The notes under the pieces: model-generated
What the model was told of the DNA's origin: nothing
Seen by the model: the letters and a program-made list of their open reading frames with translations, nothing else
Database searches by the model: none
Shown here: positions 1 to 12,377 of the stretch, in pieces
Numbering within the stretch: position 1 is the stretch's first letter
Layout of the letters: each line of letters begins with the position of its first letter
Assembly: GCA_034440635.1 (NCBI GenBank)
Contig: JAOTON010001489.1
Location: 434,001 to 498,000 of the forward strand
Direction: 5' to 3'
Source of the DNA: Lepas anatifera
Lineage: Eukaryota > Arthropoda > Thecostraca > Lepadidae
Length of the DNA stretch: 64,000 nucleotides
Position numbers and translations under genes: made by a program

Positions 1-1735
1 AGGCGCCGCGCTCAACCCATGGTGAGGTAGTGGGACTTGATGTAGGGATCCGGTGAAAAACATGGAAAACAACAAACAAGGCGTGATGATGACGGTGATG
101 ATGAATCATTCTCGTTCTTCTTCGCTGGTCTCTTTTCGTTCTTCGCTTTTGTCGTCATGATTTTTCGTTTTGTTTCTCGGTCTTATTTCTTAAAAGACTA
201 TTCTATTTATCCCTAGATGGGTCACATAGGTTTATAGCATATTCACCGATGCATCAATGTCAGTTTCTCAATTTAATGCCCATACAAATGTGATTTGTTG
301 CCAAAGTTTCGGTCAATAGCAGCCAAAACGGCAAAATGGGCCGCAAAAGGGCGAAAATCAGCCCGTTGATCTGACCTGGAAGGTGACCTTACGACCTAGG
401 ATTATACAAATTTATATCAATCGCAAGCACTCATGACGACCAACACGCTGGTTTTTACTGCGGAGCTCTGCGTCAATTAGGGGCCAATTGCAAGGAGGGG
501 TCGCAACAACCTCCCCCCTGTACGGATGAAGGTGGCAAAAACCCGAGTATGTGCAAGGGTTAAGGCTATAACGCTGAGTGATTTAAGCACTTTGGTATGC
601 ATTGAGAAAATGGTCTATATCTAGAATAGGTATATTAGCCAGGGTTTCTGGGCGCACCTCATTTCGGTTATGCTGACCTCCTTTGATCTCCAGTGGCTTC
701 AATATTGACCTGACGAGAAATGGTTACATACATTTGATTGCATACCCTGAGAGCCTTATATTTCTGAAGCACGTTCCTAGCCTTCTCAATGTTCGAGTTA
801 TAGGGCATCATATTTGGCCAGCCAGCCTGTCGAACATCACTAATCATAACCCGTCACTCGGACGGTGGCCGATATAACGCAAAGCTCCAAGTCGGCGCAT
901 GGTTTCGTTTCAATTGCAAATTTGAAATCATTGCGGCTTCGCTATCTACTGGCTTATACACCACAAAGTGCGTCAAAATCAAAACTATTTCGCAATGTTT
1001 GAAGAGGCAAGGCAGCTCCGGTCCGGTCAAGCTTCAAAAAATATCACAGCAGAACACTGCACCTGTCATGTTCTCACAGTGGTTGCTTTTCTGGCCGGCA
1101 CCGTCTGAGGATATCGATTCATCCCATAAAAATAGCCTCTGGTAGGACGCTTGCGTTTAACATCAGGGTCCGCTGCACTTTGAATGAAAATGGCCCCCTT
1201 GATCTCGAGTGGGTCATGCATTGGATACCGAAATGAGTCCCCAGCCCGCTGGTGGATTGGATTCGATGGGATTGACCCGAGTGTAGCTTCAGATCTGCAT
1301 ATGGGTTTATATTCAAATCTTTGCCGATTTTGTCGCCTTTGCTGGATGTGGGTTTAATCTGGATTCATGACTGTGTTGAGCAGAGGAATTAGTCTGGGTT
1401 TTCCGGATTAACTTTAGGTATTAACCCCACTGGATGCTTTCTCTTGAATTTACCTGGCCAGGACACATGTATGTGTGTATGTACCTTGATCTTCTTTGCC
1501 TTTTCCTTCAGCTCGAGTGACGGCTGTTGCCTTCTATCATATCTGATGTATCTACGAAATAATAACATGATTTCCATTTTACCGGAAATCCTTTTATTTT
1601 TACAACCTTCCATGATTCTGCAACGAGCTGTTGGATCGCACCACACCGCACAGGCTATCCTGAAATAATACATGCGCATATTGATGCGTTGCGGAGGCAA
1701 TTTTCGGCCGGCCGACGTGGCTGGTATTTATAACG
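1..1735. other. Unassigned AT-rich sequence
   Basis: I see no coding exon, RNA gene or clear repeat boundary. The open frames here are short, without protein-like composition or splice context. SCYL2 is transcribed leftwards, so its unfound C-terminal exons or 3' UTR could lie here or beyond the left edge. Confidence 0.5.
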
Positions 1736-1737
1736 GC

Positions 1738-2100
1738 ATCACTTTCAGGCTGGTATCAGTCCGAATCGGTCCCGACGTCGGCAGCACCACCGCCGAGGCC
1801 CGCCGCCGGTGAGCCGCCGCCGCCGGAAGCTGCCCGTCCACATTTAGTGACAGGGTATCGACTGTGGCCGGACGGCGACGGACGCATCCTCTCTGTGCGA
1901 GAGTGGCACCGCCGCCGACTATCACACAAATGGGACGCCGCTGCAGTGAACGTCGAGGACGGCCGGGCCATACAGCGCGCCGTCGCGCCTCCCGACGTCC
2001 AAGAAGAGGGCGACTGGCACGGGAACGTGTCGGCTCTGGAACGGCTATTTTCGTCGCGGAGTCCAGGCGCCAAAACGGGTGGCGGCTATATCTGAGAGCT
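1738..2100. other. GC-rich, CpG-rich island, unassigned
   Basis: A sharply bounded block of about 360 bp is much richer in GC and CpG than the AT-rich flanks. Open frames run through it on both strands, as expected from few stop codons at high GC. None of the translations is recognisable. It could be a promoter-type CpG island, part of an unrecognised exon or a mobile-element fragment. Confidence 0.4.
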
Positions 2101-2821
2101 GGTCTTATTTACAAAGAAGTGGCTACTTCTCAAATTGAGTTGCAGCACTGCATAAAATAATTGTATTAATTATAAGCACGTTAGATTAACTATACATATT
2201 TGATACGGCGCAATGCGGCTCAGTTGGAACTGATGTTCTTTTTGTTCTTTCTCGTAGCCTCCGAAGATCAGTATTGGGGTGACTCAGATAGGAGGTGGGA
2301 GAAACTGGCAGAAGCACTAAAACATCTTACCTAGACATGTAGAGCAGCTTAAAGGGAATATGGCACCTTGGTCGAATCCTGGAATTTAGTGAAATTAGGC
2401 GTACTGTTAGCCAAACATAATGAAACCACTCATAATTTCTCTGACAAATGTACAATAAGCTCAATATTTTGTTTTTAAAAAATACTCCTCTGGAAAAAAA
2501 TATCAGCCTGTGGATGATGTCACGATCTGGCAACCACTACCATACTTGAAACGCTTCAAGGGTTTCGATTGGCTGATGCTCATCGTGACGTCAGCATATG
2601 TCGTCACACCAGCAGCTCACAACAATGGCCGCCCGGCGACGGGCTGCTGGGGGGCTGGTGTCAGGTAGGTTTTAGCTTTTTTCTACGGAAATATCGAGTT
2701 CCAAGACAAATGAAATATGGAGTACCGGATTTTCCGACTTGCTTTACAACTTGGCTATCTCAGTTAAAATCACGTTGTAAAGGTGCCACATTCCCTTTAA
2801 GATAATCTGAAGGGGAACAAC

Positions 2822-2824
<3 letters not shown>

Positions 2825-2913
<89 letters not shown>
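2825..2913. repeat. (TA)n microsatellite
   Basis: About 88 bp of nearly perfect TA dinucleotide repeat. The Ile-Tyr open frames across it are artefacts of the repeat. Confidence 0.98.
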
Positions 2914-2916
<3 letters not shown>

Positions 2917-3332
2917 AAACAAACGAACACCGACAGCAATACTAGGGCCAATTTTGAGCGCGACGCGATGGCCATGGTACATCCTGAATCACCAATAAAA
3001 ACGTTTTACTGATAACAACGTAATGAATAATTATAAGCATGCAGGAAGCAAGAAATAAATAGCAACGGTACCCAACAACACGGTGATGACAACAGTTGCC
3101 AAGTTGATACATCATGTTTTTCTTGGAACTGTAAAACATCATAACAATGAGACTTCATTCTGCTGATGACGTTCACCGGCGTTCTGTTGATTCAACTTCA
3201 AATGTGTGCGATTTGTTGTGATTGTGAGCGATTGTAATTGTAATGTACTGGTTCCACCAAAACCTCAAGTGTAAGACATTATTCATTAAAAATCAAATGT
3301 CTTTAATTTTTGAGGATTGCTGATCGTATAGA

Positions 3333-4259
3333 TTGATGAAAGTACTTTGCAAATCGCTCAAATATGATTTACATGCAAGTTTCCAAAATAAAAACTTCAG
3401 TGAGTTGCTATTTATTCATCTTAGCTATAGAGCATCTTTGGACAAAATTCGCCAGAATAGCAGTATTAAAGGAGTGCACATTGCAGGAGAAGAGTACAAA
3501 ATATTTGCATATGCTGACGACATCGTATGTCTCTTAGATGGAAACATCAATAGCGTAAGAGCACTTTTTGACGATCTCAGGAAGTATGCAAAATTTTCAG
3601 GACTTTATCCCAATATCAATAAGTGCAAGGCAATGTGGCTTGGATATGAACAGCACCCCGTACAAACATCAACCCAAAATGATTGGAATTTTAACTTCGA
3701 TTGGGTGACATCTGTGAAAATCCTTGGCATTGTATACAAAAACCAAATAAACATCATTCCATCCTTAAACTATGCCAAGTTCGTCACCCGAATCCAAAAT
3801 ACGATAGCTGTGTGGGGAGTGAGACAGCTCACACTAATTGGTAGAATAGCACTGATAAAAACATTATTATTGTCCCAGTTTACGCACATCCTTACAGTCC
3901 TGCCGAAGCCTGATGAAAAACGTTGCAAAAGATAAAGAGAATCTTGTTCACGTTCCTTTGGGGCAGCAAAAGTGTTCCTATTTTGGAGATCCGTTGCGCT
4001 TGCATTCAGAAACTGGGGCATCCATGTAGAATTGGATTTGTCTCACGTAATAACGGGAAACACCAAAAATCTCCTTGTGAATCATGGAATAATACTCGCA
4101 AAGTCAATGCTTCAGAACAGCGAGATAGTCCCCCATATTGATAGTTTTAAGTCCCGGCTTAAAAAGGATATGGAAATCGAACGATATGCAGCAACGATTG
4201 AGGGAAGAGAAAACCTGTTCCGGAAAAAGTGGGGATCATTGGTTGAAAACTTTGCTTAA
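3333..4259 (+). pseudogene. LINE reverse transcriptase remnant (L1/Tx1-like), C-terminal part
   Basis: This is the 3' half of a non-LTR retrotransposon ORF2. The first segment (3333-3935) has the RT catalytic box as FAYADDIVCLL, then FSGLYPNINKCKAMWLG and WVTSVKILGIVY, and then LIGRIALIKTLLLSQFTH. This order of RT block, thumb helix and LIGRI motif is typical of L1/Tx1-type elements. Reading continues in another frame near 3923 (KRILFTFLWGSK) and returns to a third segment at about 3972-4259, ending ENLFRKKWGSLVENFA and a stop. At least two frameshifts separate the pieces, and the endonuclease domain and N-terminal RT are missing. It is therefore a dead, 5'-truncated copy. No poly-A tail or target duplication is evident. 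Confidence 0.85.
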
Positions 4260-4680
4260 GCCTGGAGACATATGCTGTTCAGAGTGTGCCAAAGGAATAA
4301 AAAATAAGGAGTTATAGGTGTCGCATGTTTGTTTTGTACGTGCCTCTTGTTTTTTGGTTCAGTATTTGAACTTTCAGTTATTCCGATACTGTATTTGGGA
4401 TTACAGTTTCGGCAATGTTTTGATTTTGATACTTGTAAAGACACGCATGTTTTCCAAAACAAAGAGTGAGGATTTATAGAGAAATGGTCTCCGCTGGAAA
4501 ATGCAATAGGCAGGGGAATCTTTAAAGCTAGTTGTGACCCTGCGTGATGAAGCTTATGAAGCTTAGGACCGATGGTAGCTGTGCACAATTCTACCTGTGA
4601 ATGAGAAAGAGTTTATGTTTATTGTCTATTGGCCACGTTGCACTTTTCGATGACGAAAATAAAATGTAATAAAGCAAAAA
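4260..4680. other. Unassigned, possibly LINE 3' UTR
   Basis: AT-rich sequence directly after the LINE stop codon, with no recognisable coding content. It may be the LINE 3' UTR, but no tail sequence confirms this. Confidence 0.35.
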
Positions 4681-5426
4681 AGTTTCCAAAATCAGACCTA
4701 TTTTTGAGATCGCCACAATCTCCCGGTCGCACTAGTTCATCTGCATTGTAGACCGAGTGGTGACATCATAACGCCATATACTCAATAGGATATGTTAAGG
4801 TCAACTCACCATTCTCGAAGTCGTTGAGCCCAGTGCTTCCAGTCAGAGGACGCAAACCAGTATGACGTATATGACGTTACGCCGTTATAGTTAATGTTAC
4901 AATCAATGTTAAATTCAAGGTCACGGGTCAAACTTCAAAGGGCATGGGTCAAGGTCAAACAACTTCCCTTTTTACAACACTGGGTTAAGTGATAGGTAAA
5001 AAGAATATGACGGGGAATATATCAGATGGTGACGTCATAGGTCCATAACCTAGAATAACCTTGACTCGAAAATTCCAGGGGATATTTTTGGGACTTCCTT
5101 CCATTACATCTGTCCGCTTTGAGTGTTTTATATTTTTTCTGGCTTAATCACTGTGTTTCCCAGTAGGTTTCCAGCGTGGCCTTAATGTCATCTTGAACAG
5201 TATAGGTACACACTTACCACTTATACAACGCCGAACACCTATAAAAATTTGTCTTTAAACATTTTGGTTAATGAAGGTGCTTATAATTATAGATCACCAT
5301 AGCTTTCAAATGCCCCCAAAACAGGCCTGTTGTTTACCCTGTTGGTTCTTCAGATCTCAGAGGGAGGGGTACTTTAGTAGCCCCTTCCACTGCGCGCATA
5401 CTTCAGACTCCTCTCCACTGCTCGTG
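4681..5426 (-). mobile_element. TTAA element, family C, degraded copy
   Basis: The sequence matches the reverse complement of the family C copy at 13535-14431. Shared landmarks are the AGACCTATTTTTGAGA-type block, the CTGCATTGTAGACCGAG block and GACATCATAACG. It ends in doubled terminal motifs, CCACTGCGCG and CTCCACTGCTCGTG, followed by TTAA at 5427-5430. Many AGGTCA/TGACCT half-sites are present. The other terminus is missing. Confidence 0.6.
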
Positions 5427-5430
5427 TTAA

Positions 5431-6908
5431 TGGTCTGCTCACATATGACATCAGCCAAAGTTCAGGGTGTTCGGAACCTCTTCCCCTTTCACCAAAATCA
5501 GTCAGAAAATAACTGAGCCTCTCCCCCTTCGTCAGCAATGGTCCGAAATTGGCAGACACCCCCACCCCCGATTCTCGACAGCAACGGCGGTCGACATGGG
5601 CAATCACGCAGACGCCGCAGAGCTACCATGCTGGGATGGTGCGAGCAGCTGGTAACAGTGAGTGCTGGGTGTGACTACAAGTCTACAAAACATTGAAATA
5701 CCCACTCTTCAACTACCTTAACTATCGCCCCACGGGGGCATCGATGGCGCCCTAAGGTTTTTTTCGGGATACCAGAAAAACGACGAGGCGTAGAACCGCG
5801 GTTGAGGGCTCTAGCTCTCACCCCATAATTTTCCAACCATCCCTGAAATGTTTGACCCCGGGTCATCCAAGGCCAGGTCACCTGGCGAGGTCAACCAAGG
5901 TCACGTTACTTCAAATTTTGACCTCTATAAGAGCTACATTTCTAAGTCGATCGATTTGAAACTTCCTACACTTCATGACCCCTTGAGGGTCTACAAGATG
6001 TATATCCGGGATTTTTCGATTTCGTGGCCCGAGGTCAGGTCACAAAGTGACCTCTCCCATTGAAAAAGCATGGGAAAAGCTGTCTTATGATCTAAAAGTC
6101 ACAAAAACGACTGCAAAAGCTTGTCTTGCTCAGAAAAGCGCGTTCTAGGACACCCTTTCACCGATCCCAGGGGCCAAATTTTCCCTTCGATCTATTCAAG
6201 GTCATCCAAGGCCACCAGGGGTCAAAAACAGTATTTTGACAATAAATTTTGACCTAATTAAGCTAGACCACTGAATCAAGCATCATCGTGTATGTCTCGT
6301 CATGGGCTTTCATGTGATATACGGCAAGGCTACTTGACCTTTCGAGACCTCAGGTCATATTGGGCTACGGGGTGACCTTTGGAGGTCAAACCACTGGCGA
6401 GAAGTCATTACGATTCCATTGCGGAAAAACGCCTGGCATTTACCTATCAAATTTTATTTACCGGATCTCAATACCTCTAATGGCATAAGAGTTATGCCCA
6501 GTTTGCTTAAGCATTGCATATATGAGTGAAGATAGCTTATCTTGACCTAACTTGACCTCTGCAGGTCAAACAATTGACCTGAGCGCTTAAACATGGAAAT
6601 TAATTTCTTACTGAATCCACGCGAACTTTCTAATGCATTTCGCAGATTTACGCTAACCCTCATATGTTCGGAGTTAGAGGGGGCATAGATGCCCCCCGTG
6701 GGGCGAAGGTGGTGCCGGACCCCGGTGGGGCGCGGGTTTAGCCTGTGCAGTTCTCGCTCAATAAAACAGTTATATGACATCCGATGATTTGCCCGCCCCC
6801 GTCAGAAATTTTGAGAAAAAGCTTGACCTCCTCCCCCTTCGTCAGAATAATTAAGAAAATATCCGACCCCTCCCACTTTGGTTGCTAACCTCATATGTGA
6901 ACAGTCCC
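5431..6908. mobile_element. Candidate outer MITE with GTTCACATATGA ends, hosting a family B element
   Basis: The left flank at 5431 (GGTCTGCTCACATATGA) is the approximate inverse of the right flank near 6890-6908 (TCATATGTGAACAGTCC). Both inner sides repeat a CTCCCCCTTCGTCAG motif. The left end abuts TTAA and the right end TTAC. The simplest reading is an older inverted-repeat element into which the family B copy at 5722-6736 inserted. Confidence 0.4.
5722..6736 (-). mobile_element. TTAA element, family B, copy 1
   Basis: Starts after TTAA (5718-5721) with a CGCCCCACGGGGGCATCGATGG-type end and finishes at GGTGGGGCGCGGG before TTTA (6737-6740). The interior has the family B blocks in reverse orientation relative to 19858-20882, including a GGGATTTTTCGATTTCG block and many TGACCT half-sites. 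Length is about 1015 bp and there is no transposase open frame. Confidence 0.8.
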
Positions 6909-7478
6909 TTACAGATGAATATATGCTGACCTCCCGCGCAGGTAGAAGTTGGCTTCAGACAGACGATTTGCCACCTAGAAAGTGTCAATTTGTTGTTCTA
7001 ACCGTGCTCTTGGTGTAAGCACACTCAGCTTAAGGTACAGAGGTCGGAAGAAGTATTCAAGTGCAACCAACGGAATTTTAAACCACACCTGTGTAAACAA
7101 GAATATTGAGCTTTTGGCACCAAAAGAGACCAGACCCTCTGCATTTGTTCAAATATTAATAGGCGTATTAGCAGACTGAGCGTCAAGTTCTCACGCTAAG
7201 GTGTGCACACAGTGTTACCTATTTTGCCAACAACTTTATCTAGTTTTGTCGCCAATATTGTTGGCGAATTGGCAGATTTTTTACCCCTGTGAAGGCAATC
7301 GGAGATGGTACTGTTCTGACGTGAGGTGTTCTGCCCTAAGTGAGGTCTATTTATCTACACGCGCGAGTGTGGCAACATTCTTTCAAATGCACGACAGCGA
7401 AATGTCGCCCATTTACCATGGAGGGTGTACCTACCTTGTATGGCCTAACTCTGCAAACCTTTCAGAATGCTCTCTTGC

Positions 7479-7574
7479 TCTCTCTCTCTCTCTCTCTCCC
7501 TCTCTCTCTCTCTCGCTAGGGTCCCTCTCTCTCTCCCTCTCTCCTTCCCTCTCTCTCTCTCCCTCTCCCTCCCT

Positions 7575-7616
<42 letters not shown>

Positions 7617-7631
7617 TTCTCTCTCTCTCAT
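7479..7631. repeat. (CT)n-rich microsatellite
   Basis: About 150 bp of CT repeat broken by CCCT units. It creates spurious Ser/Leu and Arg/Glu open frames on both strands. It lies just downstream (minus strand) of the last recognised SCYL2 exon. Confidence 0.95.
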
Positions 7632-7751
7632 TTGAAATGCAGGAGAATTGCATCACAGGAAAAACAAAGCAGGCCGCTTTCAAACAATGCGCTGTTAAAA
7701 GCCTACAGAAGGTTTCTCAAAACGCCACTACCTTCAGCACTCTCTGCGCAC

Positions 7752-7923
7752 CTGTCGATGGTGTCCAGCATCTCCTGCAGCAGCTCCAGCAGGCTGGAGA
7801 ACTGGTCCAGGTGTAGGCCTGCGTTCATCGTCAGGGGCAGCAGCGACGGCATCACGCGCGTGGCCATCAGGTTCACACTCAGGCCGTACTTCTTGTTGTC
7901 CGTCAGCATGGCGCGGTACACGT
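7752..7923 (-). CDS. SCYL2: SCYL2 exon: HEAT-repeat segment, last exon recognised
   Basis: Reading from 7923 leftwards, the acceptor is CGCTGCAG and the protein reads VYRAMLTDNKKYGLSV, then MPSLLPLTMN, HLDQFSSLLELLQEMLD and TIDR. This matches the end of the SCYL2 HEAT domain (family pattern KKLG…LPHLIPLS…NLNQF…VIKEML). The donor is most likely ACAG/GTGCGC at 7752/7751. A second GT at GAAG/GTAGTG (7732/7731) would add a few residues. Entry phase matches the previous exon (ATT A + AC). The exon is 172 bp and GC-rich against its introns. The protein tail beyond it, which in the family carries clathrin/AP2-binding motifs, was not found. Confidence 0.9.
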
Positions 7924-8537
7924 CTGCAGCGAGCGGCCAACTCGAGTGAACTAAACGCAAACTACAGAAGCAGAACCGCCTGGGGGCATATTGTGCATAA
8001 CTCGGACCAGGTGTTCTTGCTAATCTGGGAAACGCCGCGCACTGTTCATCGCTGTGGTATCAAATGTTCGCAATACAAATTAATTGAAGCCGTGGGCTTC
8101 GAAAGCGGGGAAACGGGGGTAGACGTTACCCAGGACTCGTAAACCAAGTAACAACCCTCACATTTGAAGACTAGGAATAGGCTTTAGCCCTTTTCTACCT
8201 ATTACCCTTGTAGAATTACCTAATCGCTTCTAATTCTAGTGCTACAAATAGCATCGGAATCGTTTCAAGGGAAGTCAATATGCTTGTATTTCACTTTCCT
8301 CCCCCCTTCCCCCGCCATCGCCAGTCCAGGGTCCGTCCCAAAATTACAATCTGTGGCGACCTGGCAATTCCCTTGACTGTAACTGCCCTCATTTGTCCCC
8401 AGGAGCACATATCATCCTTATTTTGCATATCATCATTCAATGCTGTACACCAAAAATAGCACGATAGTAAGAACAGACACGTGCCTAAGTGTGGCAGTGA
8501 TCTTCCGGCCAGTGTGAGCACAATGCAGAAGACTCAC
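7924..8537 (-). other. SCYL2 intron, no internal feature seen
   Basis: About 614 bp between two exons. It begins GTGAGT at 8537 and ends CTGCAG at 7924. No repeat family or open frame of note was recognised. Confidence 0.7.
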
Positions 8538-8670
8538 TAATGGTAGCCTGTATGACGTCGGGATCCTGTAACCGCACATCCAGCAGGAGCGGCAGCAGCT
8601 CCTCCAGGATCACCCTCCGCTCCAGCTTGTCCAGCAGCTTCTCCATCGCCAGCAGCATGTACAGTGTCAC
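8538..8670 (-). CDS. SCYL2: SCYL2 exon: HEAT-repeat segment
   Basis: The acceptor is GATGCAG at 8671 and the donor A/GTGAGT at 8538/8537. The translation begins VTLYMLLAMEKLLDKLERR and continues VILEELLPLLLDVRLQDPDVIQATI. This aligns without gaps to the SCYL2 segment around VCLGKILEYLDKWFVLDDILPFL. Entry phase is 0 and exit phase 1, consistent with both neighbouring exons. The leucine-rich amphipathic helix pairs are typical of the HEAT-like repeats after the pseudokinase domain. Confidence 0.92.
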
Positions 8671-10789
8671 CTGCATCCATCCCCAGGACAGCACAAATCA
8701 CGTTGGACTCCTTTCCCTGAATTTTCTTACCAGGGCGTGCAGCAGCACCCCTGTTTTGCACACCTATGGCAAGTTCCAAAGGGACAGATATTCTAAGATT
8801 TGTCTATTTTGCACTGAATGTTAACAGGGATTATAATTCACTTCATAACTCAACACTCCCCTTAAATATTTCCAGATGTCATAAGAACAAGGGGTATCCA
8901 CGGTCACATAGAATGGGCAGGTTCCCGCAAAGAAGCATTTCTCCGTTTAACTGGAAATTCACAGATGATGTCTCAGTTTCGATCATTCTGGGGGTGACAG
9001 TGACCTTATAGTTCATCCAGTCCTGGCCTCCTAACTCAGTCATGGTAAGAAAGTCATGACCACCCAAATACTGAAAGGTATCACTTGCTCCTTCAACTGT
9101 TCTCTCATAAATGTATATCATGTTCGAACCCCCTCCTCTCCCCACCTCTCCCCCCAGGATCCCAGTCAAAATCGCCCGTGCCGAAATTATGTTCCGGTGC
9201 CGCCAGCGCAGATGCCCCGTGTTAGCACAGATCTAAATTCCAAGTATAGGTATGCAAATTAAACGTGCTACTGTCCGAGGAAAGACAACTGCGCGCCTCA
9301 GCAGCCTAAGGTGACTTAGTTTAATAGCTGGCAGCTTCATATTGACCTTAGGCCGAAATAACACGTCCATGGGCTATTTCCGACATCTGACAGAGCGTAG
9401 CTTATTCCTAGCCGCGATGAGAGCCAGTTCTAAGAGGCAATCATGCTGCCAAAATGCCTGAGGTGGTGCCGATTATATATCGAGGCTCAGTTAAAAAGAA
9501 GATTCGCTCTTCTCCACTGTTCATCCAGCGGATAGCTGAATCATTTTATATCTTGCTCTTGGAATAGTCATCACGACTTTAACGGTGATAAAAAAATGCA
9601 TATTAATGCAGGCCATACAATTTAAGCAACAAACCGGTATGTAAAAGAGTCAGCATGAGTATAATTTTTACATTCCAGATGCCTATGTTACATACGCTGT
9701 GGGCAGACTGCACCATTATTTGGTAGGGTGCTTAGAGAAAGATGGGGCTGGTCATGGGGACGCTTTAACGACGCGGGCACCCTGCTAAGCGATTCCGACC
9801 GCCCCCTCCCCTCCGAAAAATGTATTCCAGGTTCCTCACACAGCATCAATCATAGACAACCTACTGGACAGTGCGGTCAACTTGGTACTAATTTCTTACC
9901 CGCACTCCTCCCTGGACACGCCCAGCACATCAACACAGGTACACTTAGTTAGCATCCTCGACAAACTCACGTTGAGCGCCGGCCTTGTAATCAAATTCAA
10001 AAGAAGCGTCGCTTAACGTCGCTTCGGCTTAATGCGATTGATATATCTGTCCACTTTCATTCGATGACCGGAAGAGAAAACCCCGACACTGGTGACGGTC
10101 TAACTAAACACTTCCCTGGAGCACGCCATTAGTGAAGCTCTAGCATCTCCACCGGCAAGCATAATCACACAACTGTATTCACGGTCTGTCCTACTATCGA
10201 TTCCCAGAGTTTTCTAGCCCAGGGCTACCTGCGCAACAAGCAAACGGTAGATTTTCTTCTTCTTCGCAAGCAGTCTCCGACAAATACGCCGCGACGTGTA
10301 CCCTGTAAGCATTCTGCTGTTCTATGAACCGTTATGTGGAAAATCGTTGCACACTCACGCTTCACTTCCACGGAGGAGCGTCGCCGACGGCAAAAATGGA
10401 AGAGGAGAAGGGGGAGATGGTGGGCTGGGAAGCGCACAGGTCATCATAAACGTTTTACGTCTTCTTAAGAATACATCTACCGCTCTGGGCCATAAATGGT
10501 TATTCGTGCCATTCCATTCATACTTGCGATTATATTTGTTCTCCTCTCGTCGAAATTCGGTTGCGCTGAAAGCCATTCAGACCAAAATGTGCCGGCAGAG
10601 TAGGTCTCCTACACCCCGCGGCAACGCCCACACTTCCAGCACTTTCACAGAGAGGCTATGTCTCATGCGAGTGGTATGGCTGACTTCCTCTCGTTAATAT
10701 CCTTGGAGATAATTACTTGGATACTTCCACTCAGGAGGGGTTCAGAACTTAAGCTCAGCCACTCATCAGTCTGTTCAGTTTCAAACAGG
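8671..10789 (-). other. SCYL2 intron, left part
   Basis: No coding block or named repeat was recognised over about 2.1 kb. The intron continues to 17804 and is broken by the mobile elements listed separately. Confidence 0.55.
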
Positions 10790-10790
10790 C

Positions 10791-11430
10791 TAACACGCGC
10801 AGTGGCGAGGGGTCTGGCGTCAATGCACCGTGGAGGTTCAGAGGTGTTCATCCCTGAGATTTGGAAGACCAAGAGATTTAGAAAAGCGCCCGTTTAAGGG
10901 GTTTCTGGGGTATGGTAATCTAGATTACAGCCAATTGTTATTGAACTATGTTAATGTCTTGACCGTTGCGCGTGTGTACGATTTGAAACCAATAAACATT
11001 GTTCTTGCTCTATCTGGAGGCAGTGAGAACATGAACCTATGGCAGCAGCGACCCCTCTTGGTAGAATATAATCTCTTTCATCATCACCTTTCCTTTTTCT
11101 TGCCGTCTCCTTCGATATTTGTTTTTTTAATCGCCCCATACTCATCGCGATAACACTTTAAACGTTACCTCAATTGAATGAACGTGTTTTCAATACATAC
11201 TTAAATGAACCAACCAATGTCTTCAAGACAAATGAGGTCCTAAATGTCAAATTTGGGCCGTGCCGGTAACCTATTTTGAAATTCCGTAATTATGCGGAAA
11301 CCAGGAATTCACTAAAAATGACCTAGGGTCATGGAGAGAGGGCCCCACAAACGTTGTCTCCAATTTTAGGGTCAAAGTAATTCAAGGTCATTGACCTATG
11401 ACGTGACAATATGACACATGCTTTCAATAT
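10791..11430 (+). mobile_element. TTAA-type element, family C-like, degraded
   Basis: Opens with CTAACACGCGCAGTGGCGAGG followed by a second CACCGTGGAGG motif, as in the intact family C copy at 13535. Near 11330 it contains GGTCATGGAGAGAGGGCCCCAC and CATTGACCTATGACGTGACAATATGAC, matching the family C interior. The right terminus was not found and the spacing suggests internal rearrangement. Confidence 0.5.
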
Positions 11431-12373
11431 CTTGCTTAATCCCAGTCGATTCGTGTGACTAGGAAATATTACACTGCGCAGTTCAAAGAAATGAAACAAT
11501 CCTCTTTTAATGAAACAATAGGCCCCCACCAGGCGTTTTCAGTTACATCCATGAACATGACAGTGATAGCTGACACAATGCTTAGATAAGTTGGACGCTG
11601 GAATACAATGTGAAAAGGGCGAGGGGGGATATTTAGAAAACAATATTTTGCATACCAATTTCTGCAACAATATTGTTATAGTCGGATCCAGGTGGCAACG
11701 GGGCACTGCCCTCCCGATCAATACCCAGCACCCGCTGAAGGGCGATAGCGCCCGCTTCCTGAAATGTTGTCCCCCCTGCCAGGATGCGTCTATTGTCACC
11801 CTGCGATAGTATTTAGCGCCCATATGGTTAGTGATCCCACCCAAAAGTGGAGCTCCTTGATCCCTGACGCTCACAATCATATGCCTTCTCGCCTCGATTG
11901 AAAATACTGGAGCCGCTTATGAATTGTATGGTCATCTCCCAAAGCATGTAGTTATCATGGCTAGAGAAAACCAGTGTTATTAAGAAACGGGTATGATTGA
12001 TTTCAATATTTCTTCACGCATTCAACCGAAAAAGTCAAACATGCGGCGAAAACAACACCATCAATCTGCCAAACACTTTGTCAAAGCCAGAGAGTGCCAT
12101 CGGATTGCAATATGGTCTGTTCTGATTAATTTTATTAACCGACTGGTCGGTACTTACCCATCGTAATCTACAATTTGTATAATCATCCTAAAAACAGTGG
12201 CGTAAAAGAAGCAGCAAAACCTCCAACGTAAGAATTATTTCATTCAGTTAACGTTCAAATGGAAAACAGTCCCGCCTTGCATTAGGAAACGTTTCCGATT
12301 CCAGTGCAAACAATCGTTTAAGGCGGGTGTGTTAGGAAATGCAGACGACCCCCTGCCCTCTCCTCTCAATGTT
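11431..12373. other. Intronic sequence, nothing recognised
   Basis: I found no exon or repeat boundary in this 0.9 kb. The 113-residue open frame on the minus strand shows no family resemblance. Confidence 0.5.
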
Positions 12374-12377
12374 TTAA

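Noticed and set aside
1389..1700. 103-residue minus-strand frame
   Set aside because: No recognisable domain or splice context, and the length is within chance expectation.
7201..7949. Long Ser/Leu and Arg/Glu open frames
   Set aside because: They run across the CT microsatellite, which lacks stop codons in every frame. The composition is that of the repeat.
8540..8824. 94-residue plus-strand frame
   Set aside because: It is the antisense shadow of the SCYL2 exon at 8538-8670.
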